Source of the DNA: UBA4644 sp964541085
Lineage (GTDB): Bacteria > Bacillota > Clostridia > Oscillospirales > Butyricicoccaceae
Assembly (NCBI GenBank): GCA_964541085.1
Contig: CAZIPA010000006.1
Coordinates: 5,894 to 69,893, forward strand
Direction: 5' to 3'
DNA length: 64,000 bases
Position 1 is the stretch's first letter, and every line of letters starts with the position of its first letter. Below are positions 55,829-64,000 of the stretch, piece after piece. The notes under the pieces are model-generated. The model searched no databases and was not told the DNA's origin. It saw nothing but the letters and a program-made list of their open reading frames with translations. Both the position numbers and the translations under genes were made by a program.

Positions 55829-56683
55829 ATGGCACAGTTTACCAATCAGGCCACCCTTTCCTATAACGGGCTCACCGCCAGCTCCAATATTGTCACCGGA
55901 AATATCACCCAGGTGCTGGAGCTGCGCAAAGCCGTCACCCCCGCCACCTATCGGACGGGGGATATTCTCACCTATGTTGTCACCCTGCGGAATGCCGGCG
56001 CTACGGACTTTACCGGGCTGACCGTCACCGATGATCTGGGAGCGTATGCCTTCGGCGCGGGGACGGTGACGCCGCTGCGCTTTACCGGCGATCCCGTGCT
56101 CTATGACAGCAGCGGCCTGCCCCAGCCCACGCCCACCGTCAACGCCGGGCCGCCCCTGACCGTCACCGGTCTGACCGTTCCCGCCGGCGGGAATATTACG
56201 CTGGTGTATCGGGCGCAGGTGAATGCCTATGGGCCCCAGGGACCCGCAGCCGCCATCACCAACACCGCCACCCTCACCGGCACGGGGGTCTCCGGCGCTG
56301 TCACCGATTCGGCCACCGTCACGGCAGAGCAGAGTGCCGCCCTCACCATTACCAAGGCGCTGAATCCGGCCTCCGTGGTGGAAAACGGCGTGCTCACCTA
56401 CACCTTCACGCTGGAAAATTACGGCGGGGAGGCGGCAGACGCCGCTGCGGGAACGGTATTGCGGGATGTATTTTCTCCGCCGCTGCGGGATATTTCCGTG
56501 ACGCTCAACGGAGACAGCTGGCCTGCCGCCGGAAATTACAGCTATGACCCGGCCACCGGCATCTTTGCCACCGTGGCGGGCCGACTGACCGTTCCCGCCG
56601 CCGCCTTTACCCAGAGCGCAGCCACCGGCCTGTGGACTGCAACCCCCGGCACGACTGTGGTCACCGTCACCGGAAGAATCTGA
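55829..56683 (+). CDS. DUF11/isopeptide-like beta-domain protein without signal peptide
   Basis: The 284 residues comprise two DUF11-like modules (about 28-165 and 170-284), each with K-A-[VL]-x-P-A and T-Y-x-[VF]-T-L-x-N (KAVTPATYRTGDILTYVVTLRN; KALNPASVVENGVLTYTFTLEN). Lys/Asn positions could form isopeptide bonds as in Gram-positive pili proteins. There is no signal peptide, membrane helix or sortase motif, which is unusual for this fold. AAAGGAG is 9 nt before the ATG. Confidence 0.82.
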   Translation: MAQFTNQATLSYNGLTASSNIVTGNITQVLELRKAVTPATYRTGDILTYVVTLRNAGATDFTGLTVTDDLGAYAFGAGTVTPLRFTGDPVLYDSSGLPQPTPTVNAGPPLTVTGLTVPAGGNITLVYRAQVNAYGPQGPAAAITNTATLTGTGVSGAVTDSATVTAEQSAALTITKALNPASVVENGVLTYTFTLENYGGEAADAAAGTVLRDVFSPPLRDISVTLNGDSWPAAGNYSYDPATGIFATVAGRLTVPAAAFTQSAATGLWTATPGTTVVTVTGRI

Positions 56684-56704
56684 AAATACCGCCGCAAAAC
56701 AAAA

Positions 56705-56733
56705 CAGCCCTGACCGAGGTCAGGGCTGCTTTT
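56705..56733. terminator. Bidirectional terminator
   Basis: CAGCCCTGACC-GA-GGTCAGGGCTG with T-rich tails on both strands, between the DUF11 gene and the convergent restriction gene. Confidence 0.9.
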
Positions 56734-56761
56734 CTGTGGTTACCTGTCATTGTAAATGCGT

Positions 56762-58033
56762 TTATTCTTCAATAATGCCCAAGATCCAATTTACCCAGCT
56801 AATAACTGTGGAAGAGCGCCGCAGATAGGTACTGTCAGCCTCGACCCGGCACAGGTTGGAACGCTTCATGATCTGAATTATGGTTTGCTTGTCCGGCATC
56901 TCACCGCATTGCAAATGAAGCTTTAAGGTTTCGTTAAATACTTCATGAGTCAATATCTGGGCGGCAAGTGCAAGCTGGCGTTCTTTATACTCCAAGCCCA
57001 TTATACGATGTCCGCAAGCAGAAAGGCGGAACAGAATATTTCCATCTTCATCGTGTTCTTTCTCAATGAGTCCCAGATACCGGCCTGCATCTGTGTAATA
57101 ATTGGTCTGGCGTTCATCAAAGGCATATTCCGAAGTGATATCCTGTTTCGTCATTGGCCGTTCGTTTAATAATTCAATAAGATTGACTATCCGGGACATC
57201 CGATCTGCTTGTGGGAACGGCATATCGGGTTCCTGTGTCAAGGGAACAGCTCTCAAAAGATTTTCAATATCAGCCAAACAAATCTCCGTTGCAATTACAT
57301 AGTTTTTCTGCTTTACCAAGCGCAGGGAATTATAGTTGCGCAGATTTTCAAACTGGTATTGATACAAGTTGAACATACCATTTGAAAAAATCAGGAAAAC
57401 AGGTTTTACTGTTTTCGTCACACGGCTGCTCCAAACGCGGAATGGGTAATAAAGCTGGCGCACGAGGAAATCGTCAGACAAGTCCCGCTTGGCTTCAAAT
57501 AAGGACAGGTAATGGATCCCTTCGTATGCCGCATCAATTTCAATTTGAGAATTGCTAACGGCAATGCTTTTTGCACCGACGGCAGTGTTTATGTCAAAAT
57601 CAAAACTACCGGAACTCATACGACCGCTAACCGTAGGAATAAGCATATCGTCTTCTAAAAAGTCTGCAAGGATTCCGCAAGCGTTTGCACAATTCAGTGC
57701 GATTGCTTCGCTCACCAGAAACTGCGGCATGAGACTTTGAATGTGCGCAGGAATGGAAATCCTCTGAACATCTTGAGAAGGCTCTTCAAATTCCTTATAT
57801 GCAGAAAAGGAAGAAATCACATAATCGCCGCGTGTTATCGGCAAAAGGGATAAGTTGTTGACCGCAAAAATGTTTGGAAGATTTACTTTGTGGTCAAACT
57901 TGGTCATGAGCCGAGGCTCTCTGAATTCCCGTATCTGATTTGCGGAAATGATGAAATGTCCGTTTTGTTCAACTTCAGCAAGAATTTGATATCTATCAAA
58001 CAATTGCTCCCAAGCAGTGTCATTCAGTCCCAT
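56762..58033 (-). CDS. Type II restriction endonuclease-like protein
   Basis: This 423-residue protein is encoded downstream of, and overlapping by 14 nt, a DNA adenine methyltransferase. A PD-(D/E)xK-type core can be seen in EIDAAYEG...LSLFEAKRDLSDDF (E-x-K with an upstream acidic residue), followed by the Q-x-x-Y-P-F-R motif. The C-terminal third looks like a winged helix (KQDITSEYAFDERQTNYYTDAGRYLGL). AT-richer than most of the window. The recognition site cannot be read from sequence; the partner enzyme suggests an adenine-containing palindrome. Confidence 0.8.
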   Translation of the reverse strand: MGLNDTAWEQLFDRYQILAEVEQNGHFIISANQIREFREPRLMTKFDHKVNLPNIFAVNNLSLLPITRGDYVISSFSAYKEFEEPSQDVQRISIPAHIQSLMPQFLVSEAIALNCANACGILADFLEDDMLIPTVSGRMSSGSFDFDINTAVGAKSIAVSNSQIEIDAAYEGIHYLSLFEAKRDLSDDFLVRQLYYPFRVWSSRVTKTVKPVFLIFSNGMFNLYQYQFENLRNYNSLRLVKQKNYVIATEICLADIENLLRAVPLTQEPDMPFPQADRMSRIVNLIELLNERPMTKQDITSEYAFDERQTNYYTDAGRYLGLIEKEHDEDGNILFRLSACGHRIMGLEYKERQLALAAQILTHEVFNETLKLHLQCGEMPDKQTIIQIMKRSNLCRVEADSTYLRRSSTVISWVNWILGIIEE

Positions 58034-58862
58034 AGTTTCTAATCAGCACCTCCTCTACAGCTCCGCGCCGAGTTGCGTCTGAGTTAATGGCTCGCTTTGC
58101 CTGCACAATAGAGATATCGTAACCTTTGTACAGTTCTTTGATGAAATCTGTGGCAGAATTGGACAGCATAAATTTTATGCCTCGCTGTGTCAGAACATCA
58201 CAGCACTGTTTTAGTCTGAGCTGTTCGCTTTTGTCAAAACCGCCTTTATGATAGCCTGTAAAACTTGCAGTATCAGAAACTGGATCGTATGGGGGATCAA
58301 GATAGACAAAACAGCCTTTACCAACTCTATCGAGAGTCGTTGCAAAATCCTCGTTGAAAAAGGTAATATTGGCAGATGAAAAATACTTGCTTACTGCCCG
58401 CAGGACGGGTTCGTTTATGATGTTGGGATTTCTGTAATGACCAAAAGGAGAGTTAAATTCTCCAGAGGAATTGACGCGGAACAGACCATTAAAACAAGTT
58501 TTATTTAAGTAAATCAATCTCGATGCGCGCGCAACCTTTGACATGGCTTGGTAGGCGGCTTTATCTCTATCCAAATCTCGAATGGTATAGAAATATTCAG
58601 GCGTATTTTCGTGTTTTTTGAGATCGGCGATAAGAGATTCAACATCATCACGGATGGTTTCGTAAACGGCAATTAAATCCCCATTCAAGTCATTTACAAT
58701 GGCGGTGGAAGGCTGAATAGATAACAAAACAGCGCCGCCGCCTAAAAAAGGCTCGCAATAAGAAGAGATTTGCCTGGGAAGCAACGGAGCAATTTCGCCT
58801 AACAGCTGACGCTTTCCGCCAACCCATTTGACAACGGGGGCAACAAGCTTATTCTTTGACAC
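58020..58862 (-). CDS. DNA N6-adenine methyltransferase (Dam/D12 class)
   Basis: The 280 residues have D12/Dam-class motifs: VVKWVGGKRQLL, PFLGGGAVLL (motif I), DLNGDLIAVYE, and the catalytic DPPYDP (motif IV). GTG start at 58862 with AAGGAGG 7 nt upstream. It methylates adenine at the N6 position and protects the host from the partner endonuclease. The gene pair has lower GC than the flanking prsA-mfd and clpB regions, which points to horizontal transfer. Confidence 0.93.
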   Translation of the reverse strand: MSKNKLVAPVVKWVGGKRQLLGEIAPLLPRQISSYCEPFLGGGAVLLSIQPSTAIVNDLNGDLIAVYETIRDDVESLIADLKKHENTPEYFYTIRDLDRDKAAYQAMSKVARASRLIYLNKTCFNGLFRVNSSGEFNSPFGHYRNPNIINEPVLRAVSKYFSSANITFFNEDFATTLDRVGKGCFVYLDPPYDPVSDTASFTGYHKGGFDKSEQLRLKQCCDVLTQRGIKFMLSNSATDFIKELYKGYDISIVQAKRAINSDATRRGAVEEVLIRNYGTE

Positions 58863-58901
58863 ATCCGCACCTCCTTGCTTCAGGTTGATTGATCTGCGTT
58901 A

Positions 58902-58930
58902 ATTATAACAATGTGTTGTTCATTTTACAA
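58902..58930 (-). promoter_or_regulatory. Promoter of the restriction-modification pair (TTGTAA-17-TATAAT, minus strand)
   Basis: Good -35, perfect -10 with TGT before it, 40 nt upstream of the methyltransferase GTG. Confidence 0.8.
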
Positions 58931-58951
58931 GGGGTGCTTTTCTGCAAATTT

Positions 58952-59935
58952 TTATTTGATATACTCCGTCAGATTGCTCAGGTTGATCTTTTCCGCCACC
59001 GGCTGCACCGTGACGGTATATTCGCCCTTCCATTCCTCCAGCAGCTGGGAAAACCGCCAGCTCAGGGCCTCCTGATAGATGTCCGCCTGATTTTCGTCAT
59101 AATAGGAAACGGTCAGCGGGCAGCGCTTGAGGATGTAAAAGCCATCCTCCTTTTCGATGGCGGTGCTCACCTGATTTTCCGCCAGATCAAACAGGGTGTC
59201 CAGATAATAGGTGCTGGCCGCTTCCTGCCGTCCGATGGGAACCTCCATGGGCACAGAGGGGTCTTCGTTGTATTCGTCCCACAGCAGATCAAAATCCGCC
59301 CCTTCGGTCTGAGCCTGCGCCGCCACCGATGCCGCCAGCAGCGCCTTGCTGCGGATATCCTGGGCCGGGAGGGGATCGCCGTTGTCGTCCAGCGTACTGA
59401 TACAGATGCATTTCACCGTGGCATAATTTTCGGAAAAATACTGCCGCAGAGTCTCGTCGGTGAAATAGGCGGCGCTTTCCTCCAGCGTGTAATCGTACAG
59501 CAGGTCATAGTACAGGGCATTTTCCTGAAATTTGTCATAGGCCCGGTCGGTGAGATAGGACTGATGGAGATATTCCAGATAGGCTGCCTTGCCGCCCAGC
59601 GATTCGATCAGTGCGGCCTTGTCGGCTTTCAGCGTCTCCTGCTGCTCCTCCGAGAGGGTCAGCTCCAGCTCCGCGCATTTCAGACGCACGGTTTCGTTGG
59701 CCACAATCTGATCCAGCGCCGCCTGATGCACCAGCTCCATGGCCGCGTCGTCATAGACCACCGTGCCCGAGGCCGCCGCGTCGGGACGGTTGTAATAAAG
59801 ATAAAAGGCATATTCCGAGGCATCCACCTTCCGGCTGCCCACCGTCACCGCTGTGGGACTGGGGCTGCATCCGGAAAGCAGGGCCGCGCACAGCACGGCT
59901 GCCAGGAACATACAAATCTGCTTGCTGTGTTTCAT
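58952..59935 (-). CDS. PrsA/SurA-like peptidyl-prolyl isomerase lipoprotein
   Basis: In 327 residues there is a lipoprotein signal with lipobox LLSGC, an N-terminal SurA/PrsA-like helical chaperone domain (about 40-160), and a C-terminal parvulin-like segment (IRSKALLAASVAAQAQTEGADFDLLWDEYNEDPS...). It folds proteins outside the membrane. It lies 46 nt after mfd on the same strand; a mfd-prsA order is common in Clostridia as I recall. Confidence 0.84.
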   Translation of the reverse strand: MKHSKQICMFLAAVLCAALLSGCSPSPTAVTVGSRKVDASEYAFYLYYNRPDAAASGTVVYDDAAMELVHQAALDQIVANETVRLKCAELELTLSEEQQETLKADKAALIESLGGKAAYLEYLHQSYLTDRAYDKFQENALYYDLLYDYTLEESAAYFTDETLRQYFSENYATVKCICISTLDDNGDPLPAQDIRSKALLAASVAAQAQTEGADFDLLWDEYNEDPSVPMEVPIGRQEAASTYYLDTLFDLAENQVSTAIEKEDGFYILKRCPLTVSYYDENQADIYQEALSWRFSQLLEEWKGEYTVTVQPVAEKINLSNLTEYIK

Positions 59936-59981
59936 GGGTCCTCCTTGTTGAAAAACGGGGCTTGATTCATAACTATCTATT

Positions 59982-62900
59982 TTAGCACGGTTTTTCGCCG
60001 CTGTAAAGAGAAACCAGCGTCTTTGCCTGCTCCAGCGGGTCGTCGGTGGGACGAAGCTTCAGGGTGATGTAGGGCTTTTCTCCGGCGGAAAGGAAGATTC
60101 TCCCCCGCAGAGAGGGCTGGGCACACACCCCCGCCGCACCCTCCAGCGCCTCCGGCCGGAAGAACAGCAGCAGTGCCCCGTTTTTCTGGGCGATTTCATA
60201 AATGCCCGCCCGGGATGCGTTGGCCCGCAAAAGGGCGATATCCAGCAGCGCCTGTGCCGCCCGGGGCGGATCGCCGAACCGGTCGATGAGCTCATCCTGC
60301 ATATCCCGCAGATCCTCCTCCGTGGAGATCATGGCAATGCGGCGGTACAAATCTACCCGGGTAGCCGCGTCGGCCACATAGGTCTGGGGCAGTCCGGCCG
60401 ACACCAGAATATCCGCCGTGCATTCCGTCCGGCGCACCGGGGCCTCACCCCTGAGCTCTGCCGTGGCCTCCTGCAGCAGCTGCAAATAGAGGTCATAGCC
60501 CACATCCATCATATGTCCGCTCTGCTCCGCACCCAGCACATTGCCCGCGCCCCGAATCTCCAGATCCCGCATGGCGATTTTGAAGCCCGAGCCAAACTCC
60601 GCAAACTCCCGGATGGCCGACAGCCGCTTTTGGGAAATCTCCGTAAGCACCTTTCCCCGGCGATAGGTGAGATAGGCATAGGCATGACGGCTGGAGCGTC
60701 CCACCCGTCCCCGCAGCTGGTGCAGCTGGGCCAGACCCATATGGTCGGCATCCTCGATAATCAGCGTGTTCACATTGGGGATATCCACGCCGGTTTCGAT
60801 GATGGTGGTGCATACCAGCAGGTCGATTTCTCCCTGATACATCCGGCCCATGACGCTGCTCATCTGCTCCTCCGTCATGCGGCCGTGGGCCACGGCGATG
60901 GAAGCCTCGGGAAAGGCCGTTTGCAGTCTTGCCGCCACCCGGTCGATATCGTCAATGCGGTTGTGAAGATAATACACCTGTCCGCCCCGGCTGAGCTCCC
61001 GGCGGATGGCATCCCGGAGAACGGCGTCATTCTGTTCCAGCACATAGGTCTGCACCGGCTGACGGCCCTGGGGCGCTTCTTCCAGCACGGACATATCCCG
61101 AATGCCGGAAAGAGCCATGTTCAGCGTCCGGGGAATGGGCGTTGCCGTGAGGGTGAGCACATCCACACCGGTGGCCATCTGCTTGATGCGCTCCTTGTGC
61201 TGCACGCCAAAGCGCTGTTCCTCGTCAATCACCAGAAGGCCCAGATCCTTAAAGCGCACATCCTTTTGCAGCATCCGGTGGGTGCCCACCAGCAAGTCTA
61301 CGCTGCCTGCCTTCACCTTCCGCAGAATCTCCTCCTGCTGTTTGGGGGTGCGGAAGCGGCTGAGCAGCTCCACCTTCAGGGGATAGCCGGAAAAGCGCTC
61401 GACGGCGCTGAAATAATGCTGTCTTGCCAGCACCGTGGTGGGTGCCAGCAGAGCCGCCTGCTTTCCCGCCAGCAGACATTTCATAATGGCACGGAAGGCA
61501 ACCTCCGTCTTGCCAAAGCCCACATCGCCGCACAGCAGACGATCCATGGGCGCACCCCGCTGCATATCCTCCTTGATCTCCTGGGCGCACAGCAGCTGAT
61601 CCTCCGTTTCCTCATAGGGAAAGGCTTCTTCAAAGGCCCGCTGCCAGTCATCGTCCCCGGGAAAGGCAAAGCCCTCGGCCTTCTGTCGGGCGGCATAGAG
61701 CTGCAGCAGCTGCTGAGCCAGATCGGCGGCGCTCTTTTTCGCCCGCTGCTTGGTTTTCTGCCAGGCTGCGCCGCCCAGCCTGGACAGCCGCACCGTTTCC
61801 GTCTCCGCCGTGCCGATATACTTGCTCACCAGATCCAGACCGGTGGCCGGGACAAATACCACATCCGTTCCGGCAAAGGCGATTTTCATATAATCCCGCC
61901 ACACCTTGTCCACCTGAATGCGCTCCACGCCCACAAACCGGCCGACACCGTGATGCTCATGCACCACCAGATCGCCGGGATGAAGATCGGAAAAGCTCTG
62001 GATGGCATCCTTTTTCCGGGCCTTTCGCCGGCGGGGTGCCGGCTGCCGGGCGGGCTGACCGTCACACAGCAGCACAGTTTTCAGAGAGGGATATTCCATA
62101 CCGGCGCTGAGACTCAGGGGCAGTACACACACCCGCTTTAGCGCGGCCTGTGCCAGAAACCGGGTGCAGGGAATGTCCTGATCCTCCAGCAGCTGACACA
62201 GGCTCTGGGCCCGTGCCTCGCCACCGGCCAGCAGCAGCACGGTATCCTCCGCCCGGAGATGATCGTCAATATCCCGCAGCAGATTGTCAAAGCCGCCGCT
62301 GACGGCAGACAGCTGACGCAGGGGCAGGGAGATCAGTGCGGTAGGCGCAAAGCCCGTGGCTGCAAGAAAGCTGTCCAGCAGAGCCACGCTGCCGTGAATG
62401 GCGGAGCGGAACTGCTTTTCGTCCAGAGAAAAGCCCGTTTTGGAAGGGGGGATCAGACCGTTTTCCAGCAGCTGCTCCACCGTTTCCTGCTGGCGCAGCT
62501 GGGTTCCCTGGGCATTTTCCACCACGGCAGGGGTGTCGCACAGGAGGAAAATGGTATCCTCCGGCAGATAGGAAAAGCCGCAGGCAAAATCGGGATAGAT
62601 TTCCGGCAGATAGCGGTCGGCGGCGGGCAGTGTGCCAAACTCCCGCAGAGCCACACTGTCGGCGGTGAGATTGCGCCGCAGCTCGGTGGAGGCGGATTTT
62701 CGCGCGGCCAGCTTTTCCAGCTGCCGGGCCAGACCCTCGATACCCTCCGGGGCCAGTGTGGGCTGACTTTCCCGCACAGGCAGCAGTGTCACCTGCTCCT
62801 GCCGCAGGGTGCGCCGCTGGGTCAGCGGGTCAAAGAGGCTGAGAGAATCCACCTCATCCCCGAAAAATTCCGCCCGGACGGGGGATACCTGCCCGATGGG

Positions 62901-63449
62901 GAAAATGTCCAGAATGCCGCCCCGGCGGGCAAACTGTCCCGGGCCCTCCACCTGCTCCGTGCGGGTATAACCGGCCAGCAGCAGCTTCTGGGTCAGCAGC
63001 TCCAGATCATAGCTGCCGTCATGGCGCAGGGTAAAGGCCGCCCGCTCCAGCGTCTCCGGCGGCAGTGTGCGCAGCATCATGGCATCGGCACAGCTGCACA
63101 GCACCCGTCCCTCTCCCCGGGCCATCCGGTGCAGGGTGTGAATGCGCCGCTGTTCATATTCGTGGGAAACGCCCTCCACATTGTGGAACATCAGATCACG
63201 GCAGGGCAGCGTCAGGGGTGTCACACCGGAAAGGGCCTGCAAATCCAGCGCAAACCGTTCCGCGCCCGGCTCATCCCGCAGCAGCACGCAAAAGGTGCGG
63301 TTTGGCAGATCCTCCAGCAGCGCCGCCGTGATATGGGCGCAGTGAACCGGGGCCGTGCCGTAAACCGAGGCCGTCCCGCCCTGCCGGAGCTCTGCCAGCA
63401 GCTTCTGATACTCCGGCAGCTGCCGGGGAAGCGCCTGAATTGTTTGCAT
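59982..63449 (-). CDS. mfd: Transcription-repair coupling factor Mfd
   Basis: The 1155 residues include the N-terminal UvrB-homology modules, the RNA-polymerase-binding CarD-like domain (HPGDLVVHEHHGVGRFVGVERI), a SF2 translocase with Walker A GDVGFGKTEVAFRA, DEEQ box VIDEEQRFGVQHK, TATPIPRTL and QLRGRVGRS, and the C-terminal TRCF domain. Mfd removes stalled RNA polymerase from DNA lesions and recruits UvrA. AAAGGAG precedes the ATG. Confidence 0.97.
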   Translation of the reverse strand: MQTIQALPRQLPEYQKLLAELRQGGTASVYGTAPVHCAHITAALLEDLPNRTFCVLLRDEPGAERFALDLQALSGVTPLTLPCRDLMFHNVEGVSHEYEQRRIHTLHRMARGEGRVLCSCADAMMLRTLPPETLERAAFTLRHDGSYDLELLTQKLLLAGYTRTEQVEGPGQFARRGGILDIFPIGQVSPVRAEFFGDEVDSLSLFDPLTQRRTLRQEQVTLLPVRESQPTLAPEGIEGLARQLEKLAARKSASTELRRNLTADSVALREFGTLPAADRYLPEIYPDFACGFSYLPEDTIFLLCDTPAVVENAQGTQLRQQETVEQLLENGLIPPSKTGFSLDEKQFRSAIHGSVALLDSFLAATGFAPTALISLPLRQLSAVSGGFDNLLRDIDDHLRAEDTVLLLAGGEARAQSLCQLLEDQDIPCTRFLAQAALKRVCVLPLSLSAGMEYPSLKTVLLCDGQPARQPAPRRRKARKKDAIQSFSDLHPGDLVVHEHHGVGRFVGVERIQVDKVWRDYMKIAFAGTDVVFVPATGLDLVSKYIGTAETETVRLSRLGGAAWQKTKQRAKKSAADLAQQLLQLYAARQKAEGFAFPGDDDWQRAFEEAFPYEETEDQLLCAQEIKEDMQRGAPMDRLLCGDVGFGKTEVAFRAIMKCLLAGKQAALLAPTTVLARQHYFSAVERFSGYPLKVELLSRFRTPKQQEEILRKVKAGSVDLLVGTHRMLQKDVRFKDLGLLVIDEEQRFGVQHKERIKQMATGVDVLTLTATPIPRTLNMALSGIRDMSVLEEAPQGRQPVQTYVLEQNDAVLRDAIRRELSRGGQVYYLHNRIDDIDRVAARLQTAFPEASIAVAHGRMTEEQMSSVMGRMYQGEIDLLVCTTIIETGVDIPNVNTLIIEDADHMGLAQLHQLRGRVGRSSRHAYAYLTYRRGKVLTEISQKRLSAIREFAEFGSGFKIAMRDLEIRGAGNVLGAEQSGHMMDVGYDLYLQLLQEATAELRGEAPVRRTECTADILVSAGLPQTYVADAATRVDLYRRIAMISTEEDLRDMQDELIDRFGDPPRAAQALLDIALLRANASRAGIYEIAQKNGALLLFFRPEALEGAAGVCAQPSLRGRIFLSAGEKPYITLKLRPTDDPLEQAKTLVSLYSGEKPC

Positions 63450-63464
63450 AAGGGTCTCCTTTCC

Positions 63465-64000
63465 GGAATGATATCAAGCTTTGTATTTCAAACTTGGCCC
63501 GCCCTTTGGGAGAGCTGGCGGCACGGAGTGCCGGCTGAGAGGGCTGTGGTTGCAAATGAAGCCACAGAATCATTGCTCAATAGTTTTTTAGCATAATCAT
63601 CCCCTGCCGGGGGCGGTACTTTCGTGCGAACGAAAGTACCCAAAGATCGGCAGGAGGGGTGTTGCGAATCCCCCCTCCTGCACCACCCCTAACGCCCGCT
63701 CAATCGCCGCGGGGCTGCCCTCTGAGAAAGCGGGACGCAGTTACAACTCCCTCGTCCCCCGTCCTTCACGCCCGCAGGCGCATCACTCCCCTCATCCCGC
63801 AGGGATATCATCGGGCAACGCCCGATTTCATCTTCGCAGAAGATTTCACCGCCGCACAGCGGCGATATCACTGCGCCGCAGGCGTAAGGGGCCCCCATAA
63901 AACCTGTTTTGCGGGGGAACGAGGGAGCCAGGAACGAAGGACGGGAGGACAACCCTCTCAGTCACCTGCGGTGACAGCTCTCCCAAAGGGAGAGCCAAGC
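63465..64000. repeat. Large composite repeat element at the right edge
   Basis: No gene is supported. From left: an inverted B hairpin (63495-63545), the AT-rich D module (63548-63612, TTGCTCAATAGTTTTTTAGCATAATCATCCC), and a perfect palindrome GGTACTTTCGTGCGAACGAAAGTACC-type at 63615-63640. Then a CAGGAGGGGTG/CACCCCTCCTG-like arm, an A array (63765-63890), a C hairpin (63895-63920) and the start of another B module at 63950. It is the inverse of the 33113-33775 element in module order. Confidence 0.78.

Noticed and set aside
60513..62141. Long plus-strand frames opposite mfd
   Set aside because: Shadows of mfd; no RBS and no recognisable domain.
63689..63952. Minus-strand ORF of 87 codons at the right edge
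   Set aside because: Lies entirely in palindromic repeat modules with no RBS; similar spurious frames arise in every copy of the repeat.

Overview
The window is about 60% GC. It reads as a chromosome segment from a gut-type, spore-forming Clostridia, most likely Oscillospirales (formerly Ruminococcaceae). The support is dnaA and dnaN at the left end, spoIIE, ppdK, a VanW/YoaR-type protein, a DUF362 ferredoxin, strong Gram-positive Shine-Dalgarno sites, TTGACA/TATAAT promoters, and families of intergenic palindromic repeats that I associate with that group. The genus is inference.

Layout. 1-1671: start of dnaN and all of dnaA (both minus), with a possible oriC between them. 2249-12367: eleven co-directional, tightly packed genes forming a bacterial ubiquitin-like conjugation cluster. 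They encode a Ubl with an internal Gly-Gly, a small membrane/zinc protein, an E1, an E2, a JAB/JAMM peptidase, a transglutaminase-fold protease, an SPFH protein with a zinc ribbon, two more membrane proteins, a HerA-like ATPase, and a terminal WHH-type HNH nuclease. This is the most interesting part of the window. 12712-17170: HtrA protease, a cupin, an ImmR/ImmA-type regulator-protease pair divergent from a Mor-like activator, and a D-cysteine desulfhydrase-like enzyme. 17520-25463: VanW protein, M20 amidohydrolase plus MTA/SAH nucleosidase, small membrane proteins, a secreted polysaccharide-deacetylase-like protein, and an orphan phage terminase large subunit followed by the 3' remnant of a second copy. 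26293-38206: ppdK, spoIIE, an MFS carrier, two tandem O-antigen-ligase-like proteins and a DUF362 ferredoxin. 38306-41860: tRNA-Val(GAC), sfsA, a PTS IIC-like permease and a cation/proton antiporter. 42097-49529: an AraC regulator, a cytosolic class-A-beta-lactamase-fold hydrolase and a complete dipeptide/oligopeptide ABC importer. 49652-56683: a DUF4143 ATPase, an M55 D-aminopeptidase, clpB with a small RHH-like partner, and a DUF11 protein. 56762-58862: an AT-richer restriction-modification pair. 58952-63449: a PrsA-like lipoprotein and mfd.

How the parts may work together. The Ubl cluster has every step of a conjugation cycle: precursor trimming, adenylation, conjugation and removal. It adds membrane and SPFH scaffolds plus an ATPase-nuclease pair, so it plausibly senses or tags something and deploys a DNA-cutting effector. 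Defence or inter-bacterial conflict is my inference, by analogy with the Ubl-E1-E2-JAB cassettes of CBASS and Bil/Bub systems. The AraC, serine hydrolase and ABC importer genes look like one peptide-uptake locus, and the nearby M55 D-aminopeptidase fits the same diet of D-amino-acid peptides.

Long intergenic spaces are filled by a mosaic of short palindromic modules rather than genes. These include micro-hairpin arrays with a GTGATGC-like spacer, GGGAGAGCC hairpins, CAAAATCGAAGATTTTG hairpins, and an AT-rich module seen three times.
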